Source of the DNA: Tetrapyrgos nigripes | Lineage: Eukaryota > Basidiomycota > Agaricomycetes > Agaricales > Campanellaceae | NCBI GenBank assembly: GCA_013368315.1 | Contig: JAACJM010000009.1 | Coordinates: forward strand, 186,001 to 250,000 | DNA: 64,000 bases | Direction: 5' to 3' | Shown: positions 42,533-54,300 of the stretch, piece after piece | Layout: each line of letters starts with the position of its first letter | How positions within the stretch are numbered: the stretch's first letter is position 1 | Made by a program: the position numbers and the translations under genes | The notes under the pieces: model-generated | Database searches by the model: none | Told to the model about the DNA's origin: nothing | Seen by the model: only the letters and a program-made list of their open reading frames with translations

Positions 42533-44098
42533 TCATGGTGTATCTAATTCGTCAAGCCAGAGATGCAAATTCAGGCCGCCCTGTTTGAGGACATCTAAGC
42601 CGGACTGGATCTCATGCAGCCAGTTTTCGACAAGCAAGCATCGTGCGTCAAAAGGTGCCAGGACAGTGAGGCCAAAGTACTCCAATGGTCTTATCCCGGA
42701 CAGCTTCAGGATCCTACGGGACCTTCGAGAGCTGACCATGGAGCAGATGCTAGCAGCGGTCGGAAGCTGCAGTGTGGAACGTGTATTGGTAGTGCAAGCG
42801 ATATCAAGGAACTGCAGACGGGGAAGTGGAGGTTTTTCGCACTGCTGCTTCTTGGATTGACCCAAGTGGACTTCCAAATCAGTGAAGAGAGCCGTCGTGA
42901 GAAGCTTGAACTCGTGGGATTTACGACGTTCGTCCACTTCGATGGTCAAATGTGTGAGCCCAGGTGTACTCTTCAGCAATTCGGCCAAAAAATGCCGGGG
43001 CCCAACAACATCGCCAGTCAGTGTAAGACGTGACAGAGGAGCTGATGAGCGCGCAAGGAGGTCAAGGAGATTGAGATGACATAGTCCCCGATTTCTAGTG
43101 GGACCATTGGACCTATTCAGGGAGAGAGTTGTGAGAGATGGCAAAGTCAACCAGGAAAGTATGTCGGCCGAAGGCTCGAAGTTGTTTCCAAGCTTCCACG
43201 TCAAGTTGCTGAGCCCTGGGAGAACGAGTCCTTGCATTTTGGAAACGTCTATATCGGGGTCAGATGTGTCCAGGTTAAGTGTCTCCAGGTGAGGGCATTT
43301 GCGCAATACTACAATCAAATCGGGGAAAGTTGATTTGCGACAGGTGAAACTGAAAGATGTCAACCGGGAGGAAGGTAGAGGGAAGGACGGGTAATAGCGG
43401 GACAATTGGATCGTTTCTAGCGCAGGTGCTTCGGCAAGCCAGGCAAAAAACGCAAAACACCGTGGAGAACAGCAGTCGGACCAAGACCATTCTGGCCAGT
43501 AGCATCGCAGAGTCCTGAGATTGATGAGGGAGTGTTGTGCGTCTGCAAACTCGAAATCGACTTTGTCAAAGATGGTGATGTATCTTGCTCGTTCGATGTT
43601 AAACGTGACGCTGTGCCATCGGGGGTTCCTGACTAACACTGCGTGCAGCATTCTCCAGAAGCCAGAATCCCAGTCATGACTCCAAACAAAACTTCGATAT
43701 GAGGTCAGAGACGCATTAGAACCGGAATCGGACCCATCATCTTCATCACCCTCTTCGTATCCATAATAGCCGATATCGTCGATAGCGAGAGTCAAAAGTG
43801 CGGGAAAGGATCGCTGAAGATAGAGTTCAAGCAGGTCTCGAGAAGAATCGTCGTGGCGCAAACTGATGAACATATGGGACCATAGTTCTGGTTGGGAGAG
43901 GGCAATGTTCCTCCAGTACTGACAGGTCTGGGAGATGTCAAGAGTGGGCGTGTCGAAATAACAGGACTCAGGCCACCTCATGTCGAGACTACAATCAGAG
44001 CAATGGTACGCAAAGACCTCTGCCAGTATCTCGGCGGATAGGCTTTTGATGGTTGCTCTTGGCTGTTCGGATTCGCGGAAAGGCACGATAGAGGACAT
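42533..44098 (-). CDS. F-box/LRR-like protein, intact
   Basis: Start MSSIVPFRES at 44098 (an in-frame ATG at 44125 adds nine residues); about 521 aa, one exon. The F-box reads IKSLSAEILAEVFAYHCSDC and ISQTCQYWRNIALSQPELWS, then the usual SRDLLELYLQRSFPALLTLA. The remainder has a regular series of LRR-like units (LRTLRCYW, LETLNLDTS, LSNLTWKLG, LTTLSLNRS, LSRLTLTGD, LTHLTIEVD) and ends LDVLKQGGLNLHLWLDELD. Expected to bind Skp1 through the F-box and a substrate through the LRRs; target unknown. The closest paralogue is the remnant at 41253-41833. Confidence 0.85.
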   Translation of the reverse strand: MSSIVPFRESEQPRATIKSLSAEILAEVFAYHCSDCSLDMRWPESCYFDTPTLDISQTCQYWRNIALSQPELWSHMFISLRHDDSSRDLLELYLQRSFPALLTLAIDDIGYYGYEEGDEDDGSDSGSNASLTSYRSFVWSHDWDSGFWRMLHAVLVRNPRWHSVTFNIERARYITIFDKVDFEFADAQHSLINLRTLRCYWPEWSWSDCCSPRCFAFFAWLAEAPALETIQLSRYYPSFPLPSSRLTSFSFTCRKSTFPDLIVVLRKCPHLETLNLDTSDPDIDVSKMQGLVLPGLSNLTWKLGNNFEPSADILSWLTLPSLTTLSLNRSNGPTRNRGLCHLNLLDLLARSSAPLSRLTLTGDVVGPRHFLAELLKSTPGLTHLTIEVDERRKSHEFKLLTTALFTDLEVHLGQSKKQQCEKPPLPRLQFLDIACTTNTRSTLQLPTAASICSMVSSRRSRRILKLSGIRPLEYFGLTVLAPFDARCLLVENWLHEIQSGLDVLKQGGLNLHLWLDELDTP

Positions 44099-44125
44099 CT
44101 TGATGGCCAGGCAGTGATATCGCAA

Positions 44126-44586
44126 GATGGTTGAGAGTACGGCGTGGCTTCCAAACTACGTGTCAGATTGATCAAGCTACGAGTTGAGCAGAAGTGACGC
44201 ACTCAAAGCACCAGATATATCCTCTCCCGAGCTCTTGTGGTTGATTCAACGCCTTGATGAGGTGATTTGACGTGGACTAGAACGCGTTTTCTGATCTCGT
44301 TAGTCTGCCAGTGAAACCTATTGGGTCAGTTTACCAATTAAACACGCATCTGAGCAACCCGACTCACCAACAATGCCCGACAGACTACTAGCCCTCTGCT
44401 AGAAGAGTGAAACAATAAATGACAGTGGTGAAAGGAGGCAAGACGCGTCGTGGGAACCTCTCCTGCGATCACTCAGTCATGTTCGAAAAGTCCTTAACCC
44501 CGAGATTTTATGCATATACATACACTAGATCACATTTACATGTCCGTTTTTCAGCCATATATCCCTGTGTTGTGAGTTCTATCCAT
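44126..44586. other. Intergenic region
   Basis: Between the F-box gene and the 3' end of the CNH-like gene. No coding sequence recognised. Confidence 0.5.
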
Positions 44587-47275
44587 TCACTGTTCATCCT
44601 CTTCAAAATCAGCCGTCAAACTCCCTCCCAGCCAAAACACTCTAAAATCCTCCAACCCCTTGCGACACCAACAATAAATCCCTTGTTCCATCTCCATCTT
44701 CTCCAAAAACACTTCCGTTCCTAAACTCGTTCCCGATGACTCACTGACCATTGAGTAAGTCGACTGAGCACGACTCAACCCATATCTCGCCTGAGGCATA
44801 TCCCAATGACCACCTTTACAAAGGAACCCAGCGTCTCCGCCGATGTCCTCTTCAGCATAGAGAGTATCATCCGAAGAAATCCGGGCTTTCCCTTTACCCT
44901 TCCCGTTCTCGAGAGAGTCCCCGCTCAACAAAAATGTCAAAGGTAATTCCTGCACTTCAACGCCCAATTCACCCAGCGAGATCAATTGCAGATACGCGGG
45001 AGTGGAAATGCCGTCCAGGTCTGGGGCAGTACCCTCATATAACCGAGGAACAATGTTAGTTGGCGTGTTCTTCCACGTCACGATACGATAGGGTGAGTAA
45101 GCTGCTGGGTTGGAAGGTACAGGACAGGGAACGATGTGCGTCTTCTTTCCTTTCGTCAACAGGGTAACCTTCAATGTTTGATGGGGTGTCCCAGGAGGCG
45201 CACTCGGTGGGGGAGGTAACGGCACGGGAAGCTCACACGTTGACGGTGGGATCCACTTGTTTAGGCTGGTGCTGTAGCTAAAGTTCTCCGATATTATTCT
45301 TGATTTCCTTCGACTTGAAGGACTGCTTAGCTCTCTGACATGCCCAGGTGATTCTCTTGAGTCTTCGGAAAACTCCATCTCACCCACAGCAGAGTCAGCT
45401 AATCGAATCCAACCAGCTTTCTTGTCGAAAATAACGAAGAGGCTGAGCTGGGTTCCATAATTGACGGTCATACTGGACGCATTTGAAACGCGGCTTTCTC
45501 TGAGAGTGGCCATACTGTTGGATCTGCTATGTCTAGAACCGCTGTCTGCGGAAAGTGAACGAGAAATTTCTGTCACAGTCTGTTGAAAGAAAGTGATGTT
45601 TCGTGGAACCATTGGCGTGTAAAATTCCTGTTGTGAAGGCAAACCACTCAGTATGGTTCCGAAGACATGAACATGCTAAGTACACACTTTCACAAATCGA
45701 AATGCCCGTTCTCCTTTAGGCGTCTCGTATAAAAATATGTTGTTTTTCGTCGCTACTGCCAAGAGACGGCCCCCGCGATGATGATTCCGTTGATCATTGT
45801 TCCACAAGGCGTATGAAAGAACACTGCAGCTACTGAGACGGGAGCCGTGTGATGCCAAGGGAACAAAATCTGTTGCCCATCGCAGCGGTAGGTCGTCCAC
45901 AATATCCCAGGAATCGTCAGTGTGTTTTCGATGTGGAGACCGAGGCCTGCTGTATGCTTTGCTCGAGGACTTGCCACTTGACTTGTTCGCGTCGGTAGAA
46001 GGTGAAGGGGACAAAAGGGATTGATATGAGGAAGATGAGTGGTTGTCGTGTGATGATGGAAGATCGATGAGGCTTTTCAATCCTCGAGCAATACTGCTCT
46101 GTGGCCGATGTTTCTTTGAAGGACTCTGTACATTCCAATTTGAGGGTCGTCGTAGATCCAAAGGACGTGCACCCTAGAAAAAAATGTCAATCGTCAATAC
46201 AGCTTTACACATAGACCTGGGACTCACTCTTTGAGATACGGCCCATTTCGCCAGGCTCGTTAAACTAGCAAGGTTATACATTCGCAGCATACGCAGGCAT
46301 TCTTGATCCTTCCCGGATGGTGATTCGGCTTCGGGACTAACAAGCGCCAGTACTACTCCCTGCGGTGTTCCTTCCCCGATATCTTCAGACTCTATGATCG
46401 TCATCTGAAAAACACTGAATATAGAGTTTGAGTATTCGAGATAAACGAGCAGTTATGGAGCAATCACCTTTCCCCTACCCAGATTGGCCTGGCTTGTGCC
46501 TCCTCTGGACCCTTCAAAGTAATGCCCCCAGAGTCATTCCATTCACGAGGAAACATATCCAGTACCGATAGACCTTCATCATGCCCAATCAACAACAGCC
46601 TATCATTGACTAAAGGGAGTAGACAACGTATAGAACTGGTCGCATGAGGAAGAAATCGAGAGCCAAACTGGTGTAACCTCAAATGAGTAGGATGAAGTTT
46701 TTGACTGACTGCAGGTAGAGGAGGAAGAGGCGGAGATGGAGTTCTCGGTGGTGTTCGAACAGACGATATACTTGCGAGATCGGTTGTTTGGATATGAAGG
46801 GCATCGGGTAAGGGAGTAGGAGGTTCATTTACTATTATTGGGACGGTAAGTCCACCTTCTTCAGGGTATTCGTCTCTGGGCGCGTAATGATCCTGCAGTA
46901 TTATAAGTGCCAGACTTAGAGCATAGTCAGTTAGCACACCATTTCGTTATTACCCCAACCACGTTCTCGTCGCCTAGATCGTTCTTCAGGAGTGATGTCC
47001 ATGTAACGCTCAGCGGCTCTAGAATACCGGTCGTCAGAACGCGAATAGTGAGCATATGGAAGAGTCTTACCTCTTCTCTATCCAGCCCCTCCATCTTCCA
47101 AACCTAAATATTGAGGTCTGGTAAGACCACAGCAGCGTATGCAACCACGAAGAAGAGCATGAAGATACCTGGAGTTCGGGCCGTTTTGGGCTATTAGATC
47201 GTCATACGTCGGTAGCTCGCCATTTGCTGGTTCCTGAGCGTCCTGCTCAACTTGATTATAGCTATCAAAAGACAT
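44587..47275 (-). CDS. CNH-like (citron homology) beta-propeller protein
   Basis: Seven exons (47275-47169, 47103-47071, 47018-46940, 46892-46468, 46414-46228, 46173-45688, 45627-44587) splice to about 785 aa with all phases agreeing. The start MSFDSYNQVEQ is clear. The N-terminal portion has WRGWIEKRAAERYMDITPEE. The middle has IRCLLPLVNDRLLLIGHDEG, LSVLDMFPREW and VFQMTIIESED, and later LLAVATKNNIFLYETPKGER with SLFVIFDKKAGWIRLADSAV. These strand-turn patterns match the CNH domain of fungal Rho-GEFs and vacuole-tethering proteins, but no DH/PH domain is present. Ser/Pro-rich insertions interrupt it. A signalling or trafficking scaffold is inferred; weakly supported. Confidence 0.7.
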
Positions 47276-47690
47276 CCTCGACTACTGAGCAAGTTGGATG
47301 TAGGAGAGTGATCGCAAGTCGCTGGCAAGTCGCCGTTGCTGGACCCAGAAGACATGGCCTCACGTGTAATTCAGCACAGCATGATGATGATCTCCGTCTC
47401 AAGTTAGGCGTACTGCCCCAAGAAGTCTATTCTAACGATGGCAGATATGTTCTCAAAGCTTGAGAGGTATACTCTATGTATGAGCGCGCACCCAGAATGT
47501 CGAGCTGGTAAATCCGTATCACTGCTACCTGTCAATTTCACAGGTGCTGAAACTCGAGGTCGGCGCAGCTACAACTCAGCGCAGATACGCCCGTCACAAA
47601 AAAATGATAGAAATCTTCACTGATCTTCATCGCCTTTCATATTATTTCTAACTGCACCGAACAATTATAACTCCAACAATAGATCAGTCA
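47276..47690. other. Intergenic region between the CNH-like gene and NOP14
   Basis: Both flanking genes are on the minus strand. No gene seen. Confidence 0.55.
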
Positions 47691-50600
47691 TCACTTCCTA
47701 CCCGCCCTCTTCTTTTCCTTCATCTTCTCCCTCTCCATAGCCTTCTGCTCAGCTCTCTCGCCCTCAATTGACCCAAACACTTTCTTCAGACTCTCGGAAT
47801 ATGCACGGTCCTTCTCCTTTTGCTTAGCTTGTTCTACACCCGCCAGGAATCTAGCATCTTTCCTAAGTTCCCTGATAGCACTCTTCTTTTCCTTCTTATA
47901 CTCTCTCTTCAACTTGACCTCCTCGTTACGCTCGCGATCAGGATCCTGAGCACGAAGGTACGAAGAGGAAGTTGTTTCGAATTTAGGAATATAAGAAGGA
48001 ATGGGAATAGGTTTATGTGATTGTAGCATCAAAGGACGACGGGATTCTCGGGCGAACTTGAGGAGACGGGTGATCTGGTCGCTAGAGTTTCTATATTGAT
48101 CCTGTCAATGTTAGACTCTTGATCAGCAAGTGCTGTAAACCGACGAACACCACATTTAAATACTCACCTGAATATCCTTTCCAAGCTTGTTGATCTCAAC
48201 TTTCTGCAAAATCTCCGAAATAGGCTCGAAAAGCTCAATGAAGGCTTCAAGCCCTTTGCAAAGAACTGCATATCTGTTTGTGAGTTCCAAAGCCAACGCA
48301 AACAGGTTCACTTTATCCGCTTGATTACTTTGATCTGATGATAGCAAAGCAGCTAGGTCAGGCTTCTCCATCTTAACCTTTCTCGCCTTCTTAACATCAA
48401 TGGACAATGGAAGGCAGAGGTCTGACCGGAAATCAGGGGATGGGAAAGATCCCGGGAGCTGAGAAGCACTTTTGTAGCCATGGGGTCCGAGATGTAAGAT
48501 CGTGTTGACAAGGAAATTGACGGCTTCGGGAATAAAGCGTTGGGAGAGCTGTTCATATTGAAGGAACAGTGTGCATAAGAAAAGACCGCTAGCGATGTCT
48601 TTAAGGGAGCGTACTCGTCCAAGACCGAGATATGCGCCCATTAGAACGCGTGCTGGGGAGACGACAGGATGATTCATGTCACTAGTGGGCCAAATTGTCC
48701 CTACAATTCGGAGAAGGGACAATTCTGCCATGCTTGGCCAGGTCTTTGATTCGGGATCTAAAGGACCCTTGGACAAACCGCGCTTGAGGTTTTTGTTCAT
48801 AATGGTGAGTTTTTGGACGAAATGCTGCGCGCCTTGTATAGGATATGATCTACAAAGAGCGTTCAGGTGGGCGACGAGTGCGGAAACAAGTCGAAAACGA
48901 GGTGTAGGTGGCGAGGTTACATATAAGATATGGTCAATGAGTACTTCAGTCAAGCCCTGAAGAGAGATATGAGCACCAGAACTCAAAGATGAAAAGGTAC
49001 AGCGTACCTGTAGCTTGAACTTGTTATCAGGGCGTAGACTTGGATGGTGAAGCTTTCGGATCCGCTGCACGACAGTGGGGACATCATTGTCGTCAATCCC
49101 GTCCACAATCTCCAGGAACTCGTCATGGGATGAAGGACAAGGGAACGTGAATGGAAGTTCTGTACCCGAAGACGCTGTGCCTTTGTTTTTTAAGGGCTTT
49201 CCTTTAACCTTCGTTACGAGATCTTCCTGATCACTCTCCTCCTCTTCGGAATCATCTTCGGCACTTTCAGACTCTCCTTCATCATCTTCGTCCTCACCAT
49301 CCTCACTGTCATCATCAGAGCCGTCTTCCTCATCCATCTCTTCAAGACCACCACCCAATCCTGTCCACCCGATTTCCTCATCATTAAAGTCGTCTTCAAG
49401 ATCATCCCCTCCACGTTCTCGTTTTCTCTTTCCTTTCCCTTTCCCTTCATCCTCGTCTTCATCTTCACTGTCATCGTCCAAACCAAGCATCCTCTTCCTC
49501 CTTTTTCTTTCAGCCCTTTCCAGAGCCTCTTTCTCTTCTAGGGCGATCTCTTCTTCCGTCTTTGTCCTATCTTTGGGTTTTGCGCGGGCATCAAATGCTA
49601 GAGCTCGAACCTGTTGGTCGTAGTCAAGCTTTTGCTCCGTAAAGGCAGGCTTTGGTAATGATGATCTTGTAGAGTCATCTGCCAGCCCAGAAGGCCCACT
49701 CGTAGAAGTGGAAACTTCTCCTTGTGCTGAGATGCGTAGTACAGGCGGTGGATGGCTGGTACTAGGCAGAAATTCGGGATCAGGTGCAGACGCATATAGT
49801 AGGCCGCGCAGAGAATCGAAAGCGTCGTCTAGTTCGAGTCGGTCATTCTCACCTTCGTCTCGTTCCATTTGACGTCGTAGCTACATAGGGATGTAAGAAA
49901 GAGCCTACGAGAAGCTCAGGAAGAGAACACATACCTTATGCTCCTTGCTCTTTGCGATGACTTCTGCCATCACCTCAGCTTTGGATTTTTTCCTTGCCGG
50001 CTAGAAAGATATGTAAGAAGAGTACTCTCGCATATGAGTCGGTTAACACCCACCTCTTCATCTTCGTCTTCGTCTTCATCGTCATCAAACCCACCGAAAT
50101 GAGTTCGCTGTACGATTTCCTTGTCAATTTGGCCTGTAAAGCAAAAGGCATAAGTGTATGCAAAATTAGCAGAAACGAAGTAAGACATACCATCTACCTC
50201 GTCCTCGTCATCCTCGTCATTCAAGAGCCCAACATTGTCAAAGTCATCCAATTTAGACAAGCTTTGACCATAATGTGTGAGCTCGTCCTCGTCCTCCAAG
50301 TTGAACAACGATCCATGGGAGGCTTTCTGTCGTTCTCGAGTAAATCGTTCGAGCATTCGTTCCTCCAAACTCATTGAGGGATCGTTTTCACCAAACCGAC
50401 GATCAACAATCCCTCCAGCACGGCCTCTTTCTTCCCATTCCTTCAACAATGTTTTCTTCCTCTTTGCCAAACGTAACAGTCAAATGTCAATAAAAATACT
50501 CTGAAAAATAGTGTGCTGCACACCTGCTCAACCCCAGCCATTTTACTCTGAGCAGGTTTTCCCGTAACACCTTTGAGTTTTCGTCCACCGACATCATGCT

Positions 50601-50793
50601 TGAGTTTGGTTACTTTCGTATCGAAGGGGTTGAGTTTTCGATGGATCTCTTCCAGTTTTGCAGTACGTTTTTCCTTGTCTTTTTTCTCCTGCGGTGCAGT
50701 GCGTTTTCTCTTCTTGCTGTTAGAGCCATTTCCTGTAATTCCCGCTTGGGAAAGGGAGGATTTGAGTTGGGAGAGCTGAGATCCTTTACCCAT
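47691..50793 (-). CDS. NOP14: Nucleolar protein Nop14, small-subunit processome
   Basis: Nop14 acts in the nucleolus in 18S rRNA maturation and 40S assembly within the SSU processome. Seven main exons (50793-50524, 50461-50191, 50133-50054, 50000-49935, 49880-49008, 48956-48168, 48101-47691) total 2,760 nt, 919 aa plus stop. The conserved start is KLEEIHRKLNPFDTKVTKLK. Nop14 hallmarks follow: EERMLERFTRERQKASHGSL, FNLEDEDELTHYGQSLSKLD and KSKAEVMAEVIAKSKEHK, then a long acidic Glu/Asp tract (about residues 330-420). The C-terminal half has LSQRFIPEAVNFLVNTILHL and the tail KREYKKEKKSAIRELRKDAR with KKRAGRK. One intron (49007-48957, 51 nt) is in frame and could be missed. Highly basic and acidic blocks fit the family. 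Confidence 0.93.
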
Positions 50794-51393
50794 GGAAGGA
50801 GGAGGAGGAACCTAACGCGAGGAGAGGGAAAAATGTTCTGAAATTTGTCAAATTGCCACTTCTGGCAACTGTGACAGAAGCGCGATTGTCACGTCACGCT
50901 TTATTTTTGATTATTTCATTTCATTTCAAGACCATCATCCTCCATCATCTCGACCGTTTCTCCATCTCCTTACTCTGGACAATGGATAATAGACGCAGAA
51001 ATAGCACATGAAGGTGCCGTTTGCTTTTTTTTTTGGCTAGTGACATTTGAGAGCCCCACGGCCTCTAAGTATGGTGGGCTCTGGAGCACATCCGATGACC
51101 GAAGGACAACAGCACAAAACTGAAAAGCGTAGGTTTATCAAGAAGTCCATCGTTGGTACTAATGCTACACCAATGAAAATAAATGTTTTTTGTCCTATAA
51201 CGTTGTATGATATCTTAGTACATGTGTGTCCAAATGCTAGAAGTTAACTAATTTTAACGGAGGTGGACGCGGGTCGCGTTTGTCACAGACAACGTGACTG
51301 TGACTTGGTTGACAAAAGACCCTTCAAGGTCCTTTCATCACTCGTACCACCTTTAATACCGTGTCAAACACTTGCAATGCCTTCTGAACCACG
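50794..51393. promoter_or_regulatory. Divergent promoter region of NOP14 and the ATR-type kinase gene
   Basis: 600 bp between two start codons that point away from each other. A 10-bp T run lies at about 51027. No gene inside. Shared regulation is inference. Confidence 0.5.
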
Positions 51394-54300
51394 ATGAAAA
51401 CCGAAATGGCACAAGAAATGCCCCCCATACCCAGTAGCAGCCCAGCTATTGCAAACCTCTATCGTGCGCTGCGCGAATTGTCCGACAACTTTGACCAGAT
51501 CCTCCAAGATTCTCTGTCGTCGGCCGACTGGGACGGATGGCTAGAGTGTACTCTCAATGCCTCTGATCATTTTTTGAGAACGTTCACCTTCAACGACATC
51601 GACTGGAACTCGCAGACAGAAAATATCGACCTGGTTGTTCGCACCCTCAAAATCGTTCACAACTTTACGGATCGTGTCGCAGGATTTTTGAGTGGACGCG
51701 GGGAACAAGGGAGAAATCTTTTTCGTATGGTTCTGACGGTGTGCTTCACGCTGGACTTCTGGTTAGACACCAAGCCACCCCCAAAGTACGGAATACCGAC
51801 ACCGGTGGAAGTACGCGGTCTGGCCATAAAAGCTGCGGTGTCGGTACTGCGTAGTCTCGGAGGTCCAGTCATAGCGGCACAGACAAGAGCAGAACCGTCT
51901 TGGAAGACGCTTCGTCGCGTGGTCGAGGATCTTTTGCTGGTCTGTCATGGTGTGTAACTCGTTTCTTTCTTGAATTATATTTTCTGAATGAGATATGTAC
52001 AGACATAATGGAACCATCATCGATACCCGCATTTCCGGTGGCTATAAGTCCCTTCAAACATCCTCGAATGACCTCTTTCACGGAACCAGACCCTTTCTCT
52101 GGAGTGAGCTCTTTTCCTTGCGCCAGATTCTCACAAGCTCATTCATTCTAACAAAAGACATCAAGAGATCCGTCTATCATTGGATATATGGCAAGTGAAG
52201 CAGACCTACCGAGGTTTCTTGGATTAGCGCTGGAGATCTTATTCAAGGCGATTTACCCGCCAGTCCTTTCGGAATGGTTCCTCACCGACTTCCAACCAAA
52301 GATCCGCGAAGTTACTACGAATGCTCTACATTTCTGCCTATCGCCATCTCATCGTTCCTCGCTGGAGCTGAGACTCAGAGCTCTTACTGATGTTCTCGGC
52401 GCTCTTCCTTTTGGCTCCTCACCACAAATTAACGACTCTTACTCTCATATTCCCGACAAACTTCTTCGTTGGCGTCTTTTAAAGGGCCCTTCTCTGCCGC
52501 CTCAGTGGAACGCTGTCGATGACTATCTCATAAACTACATCAACTCGTCGTATTTTCTTTTCTCTGAATCCTATTTCCTCGAACTTGTGAGGATGTTGCC
52601 TACTGTAAATGGACAACCACAACTCAATCCTGATGTGAGTCTCGCTTGGTTCGCTCTACAGCAAGGAAACTCATATTTACTTGCAGGTTCCGCCGTTGAA
52701 GGTGCCTGACGTGAGTCTGTCAAGGACTGAGTATCCTTCAAATGCCCGACTGACTCGATTTTAGTCTCTGACAGTACATTACCTCTGCACCTGCATCACT
52801 CGTTTTGAGGTTCCTGTCCTACAAAATCTCGGGAGCACCATCAAAGGGGTACACTTCGACACACAGCAGAGGGCGCTCGTCGAACAGACGATCAAGCAAC
52901 GTCTTTCGGCTATCACTGTATCCTCACAGGATCAAAATGGCGAAGCGCCTACATTCTGGAGGGCCGAGTTACAGGATATAGCGCAGAAATTGTTGACCCC
53001 GGAAGTAGTCGATTGGATGGATGACGGTGACGATTCGCGGTATCTTCAGTGTGCCATTGATGATATAGGGTCCCAATTCCAGCAGTAAGTCATCATTCAT
53101 CTGTTTGCCAATTCCGAGCTCAGCATTTCAACTATACAAAGGTCCCTTTCGTCTGCACCTGCCGAGACACGGCTAGCAGTAATCGATCAACTTCAAGCGC
53201 TCTCTAGCCTTCTCACTCGCTACAAGCCAGTAAAGACATATTCCTTGTCGACATTATCGGCATGTCGAGCTTTCTGCGACCGGCTGTTGGAAGGCTCAGA
53301 GAATGACGTCACATCTGAAGTGCGAAGGCGACTTTTCAAAGTCGTCGCTGTCTTAATCCAATATCATGCACTGAATCCCAGTGATGATACTCTGGACCAT
53401 GTCATTCGTCCGATCTACTTGGGAATGAGGCATAAACAGCGTATTGTTCGTATGAGTGCAGGGTACGTCGCTGCGCACCAGTTTGGCCATTTCTAATTGT
53501 TGCACAGCGGAGCCTTCCTTGCCGTTGCTGAACTGCTGGGAGTATCGGAATTCACAGTCTGGGGGAATCTTGATAACCTCTTCAGTATTCTGTATGGTTA
53601 CATGGATGCAAATGTCTCCCCTCAAGTGCAGGAGACGGCTATTATAACCGCTGGTAAGATGGTCAGGTGAGTTGGACGTTCAAAAACTTGATGGTAGCTC
53701 TGACATACCTCTCCTAGCTCCCAAAATGCAGAAGTTAGCAGCCAAGCCTTATGTTTCCTGATTGCCCAGCTCAAGCTGACGAATATCATGCTGCGAGGGA
53801 CTGTGTATCTCCAGGTTAGATTGGATGATTCACTACCCCATTCTTTCACTCTGATGCGTCATTTAGGTGCAAAATTGTGCCGAAGCCTGCGGTTATAAGA
53901 CTGCTCATCCTTTACTGCAACCTCACTTTGACAAAATCGCTCCATTCCTTGTCAGCAATCTTGCTAATTTCCCCATATTACTCTACGAGACATGTCGACT
54001 CCTTGGTATCACACGTGCAGTCTTCGTCACCATGACCATGCCTCAGACATTGCCTCCCCTATTCGCAGAATGCAATGAAGGCGTGCTGAAACTCATTGCA
54101 GACATGGTATCTTTGTCCAACATCTCTCAGGTGTTCTTGAAGCATCCAAGTAAGATTCTTGCGCACATCTTCACCCTACCTCAACAGCACCAAGTGGATA
54201 AAGCGCTGGATTTCATCAATCGGACTGTCCAGAGCGATGCACAGCGGAAGGAAATTGCACGTCTCAACCTAGAGAGCCTCATGAAACGTTACATAGTACC

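Noticed and set aside
49214..49486. 90-aa minus-strand frame in a second register of NOP14
   Set aside because: It comes from the acidic GAG/GAT-rich tract read out of frame; the real frame matches Nop14.
53085..53139. Stops between ATR exons as evidence of a pseudogene
   Set aside because: These and the other interruptions, except near 52190, are explained by short GT..AG introns that keep phase and join recognisable ATR segments.
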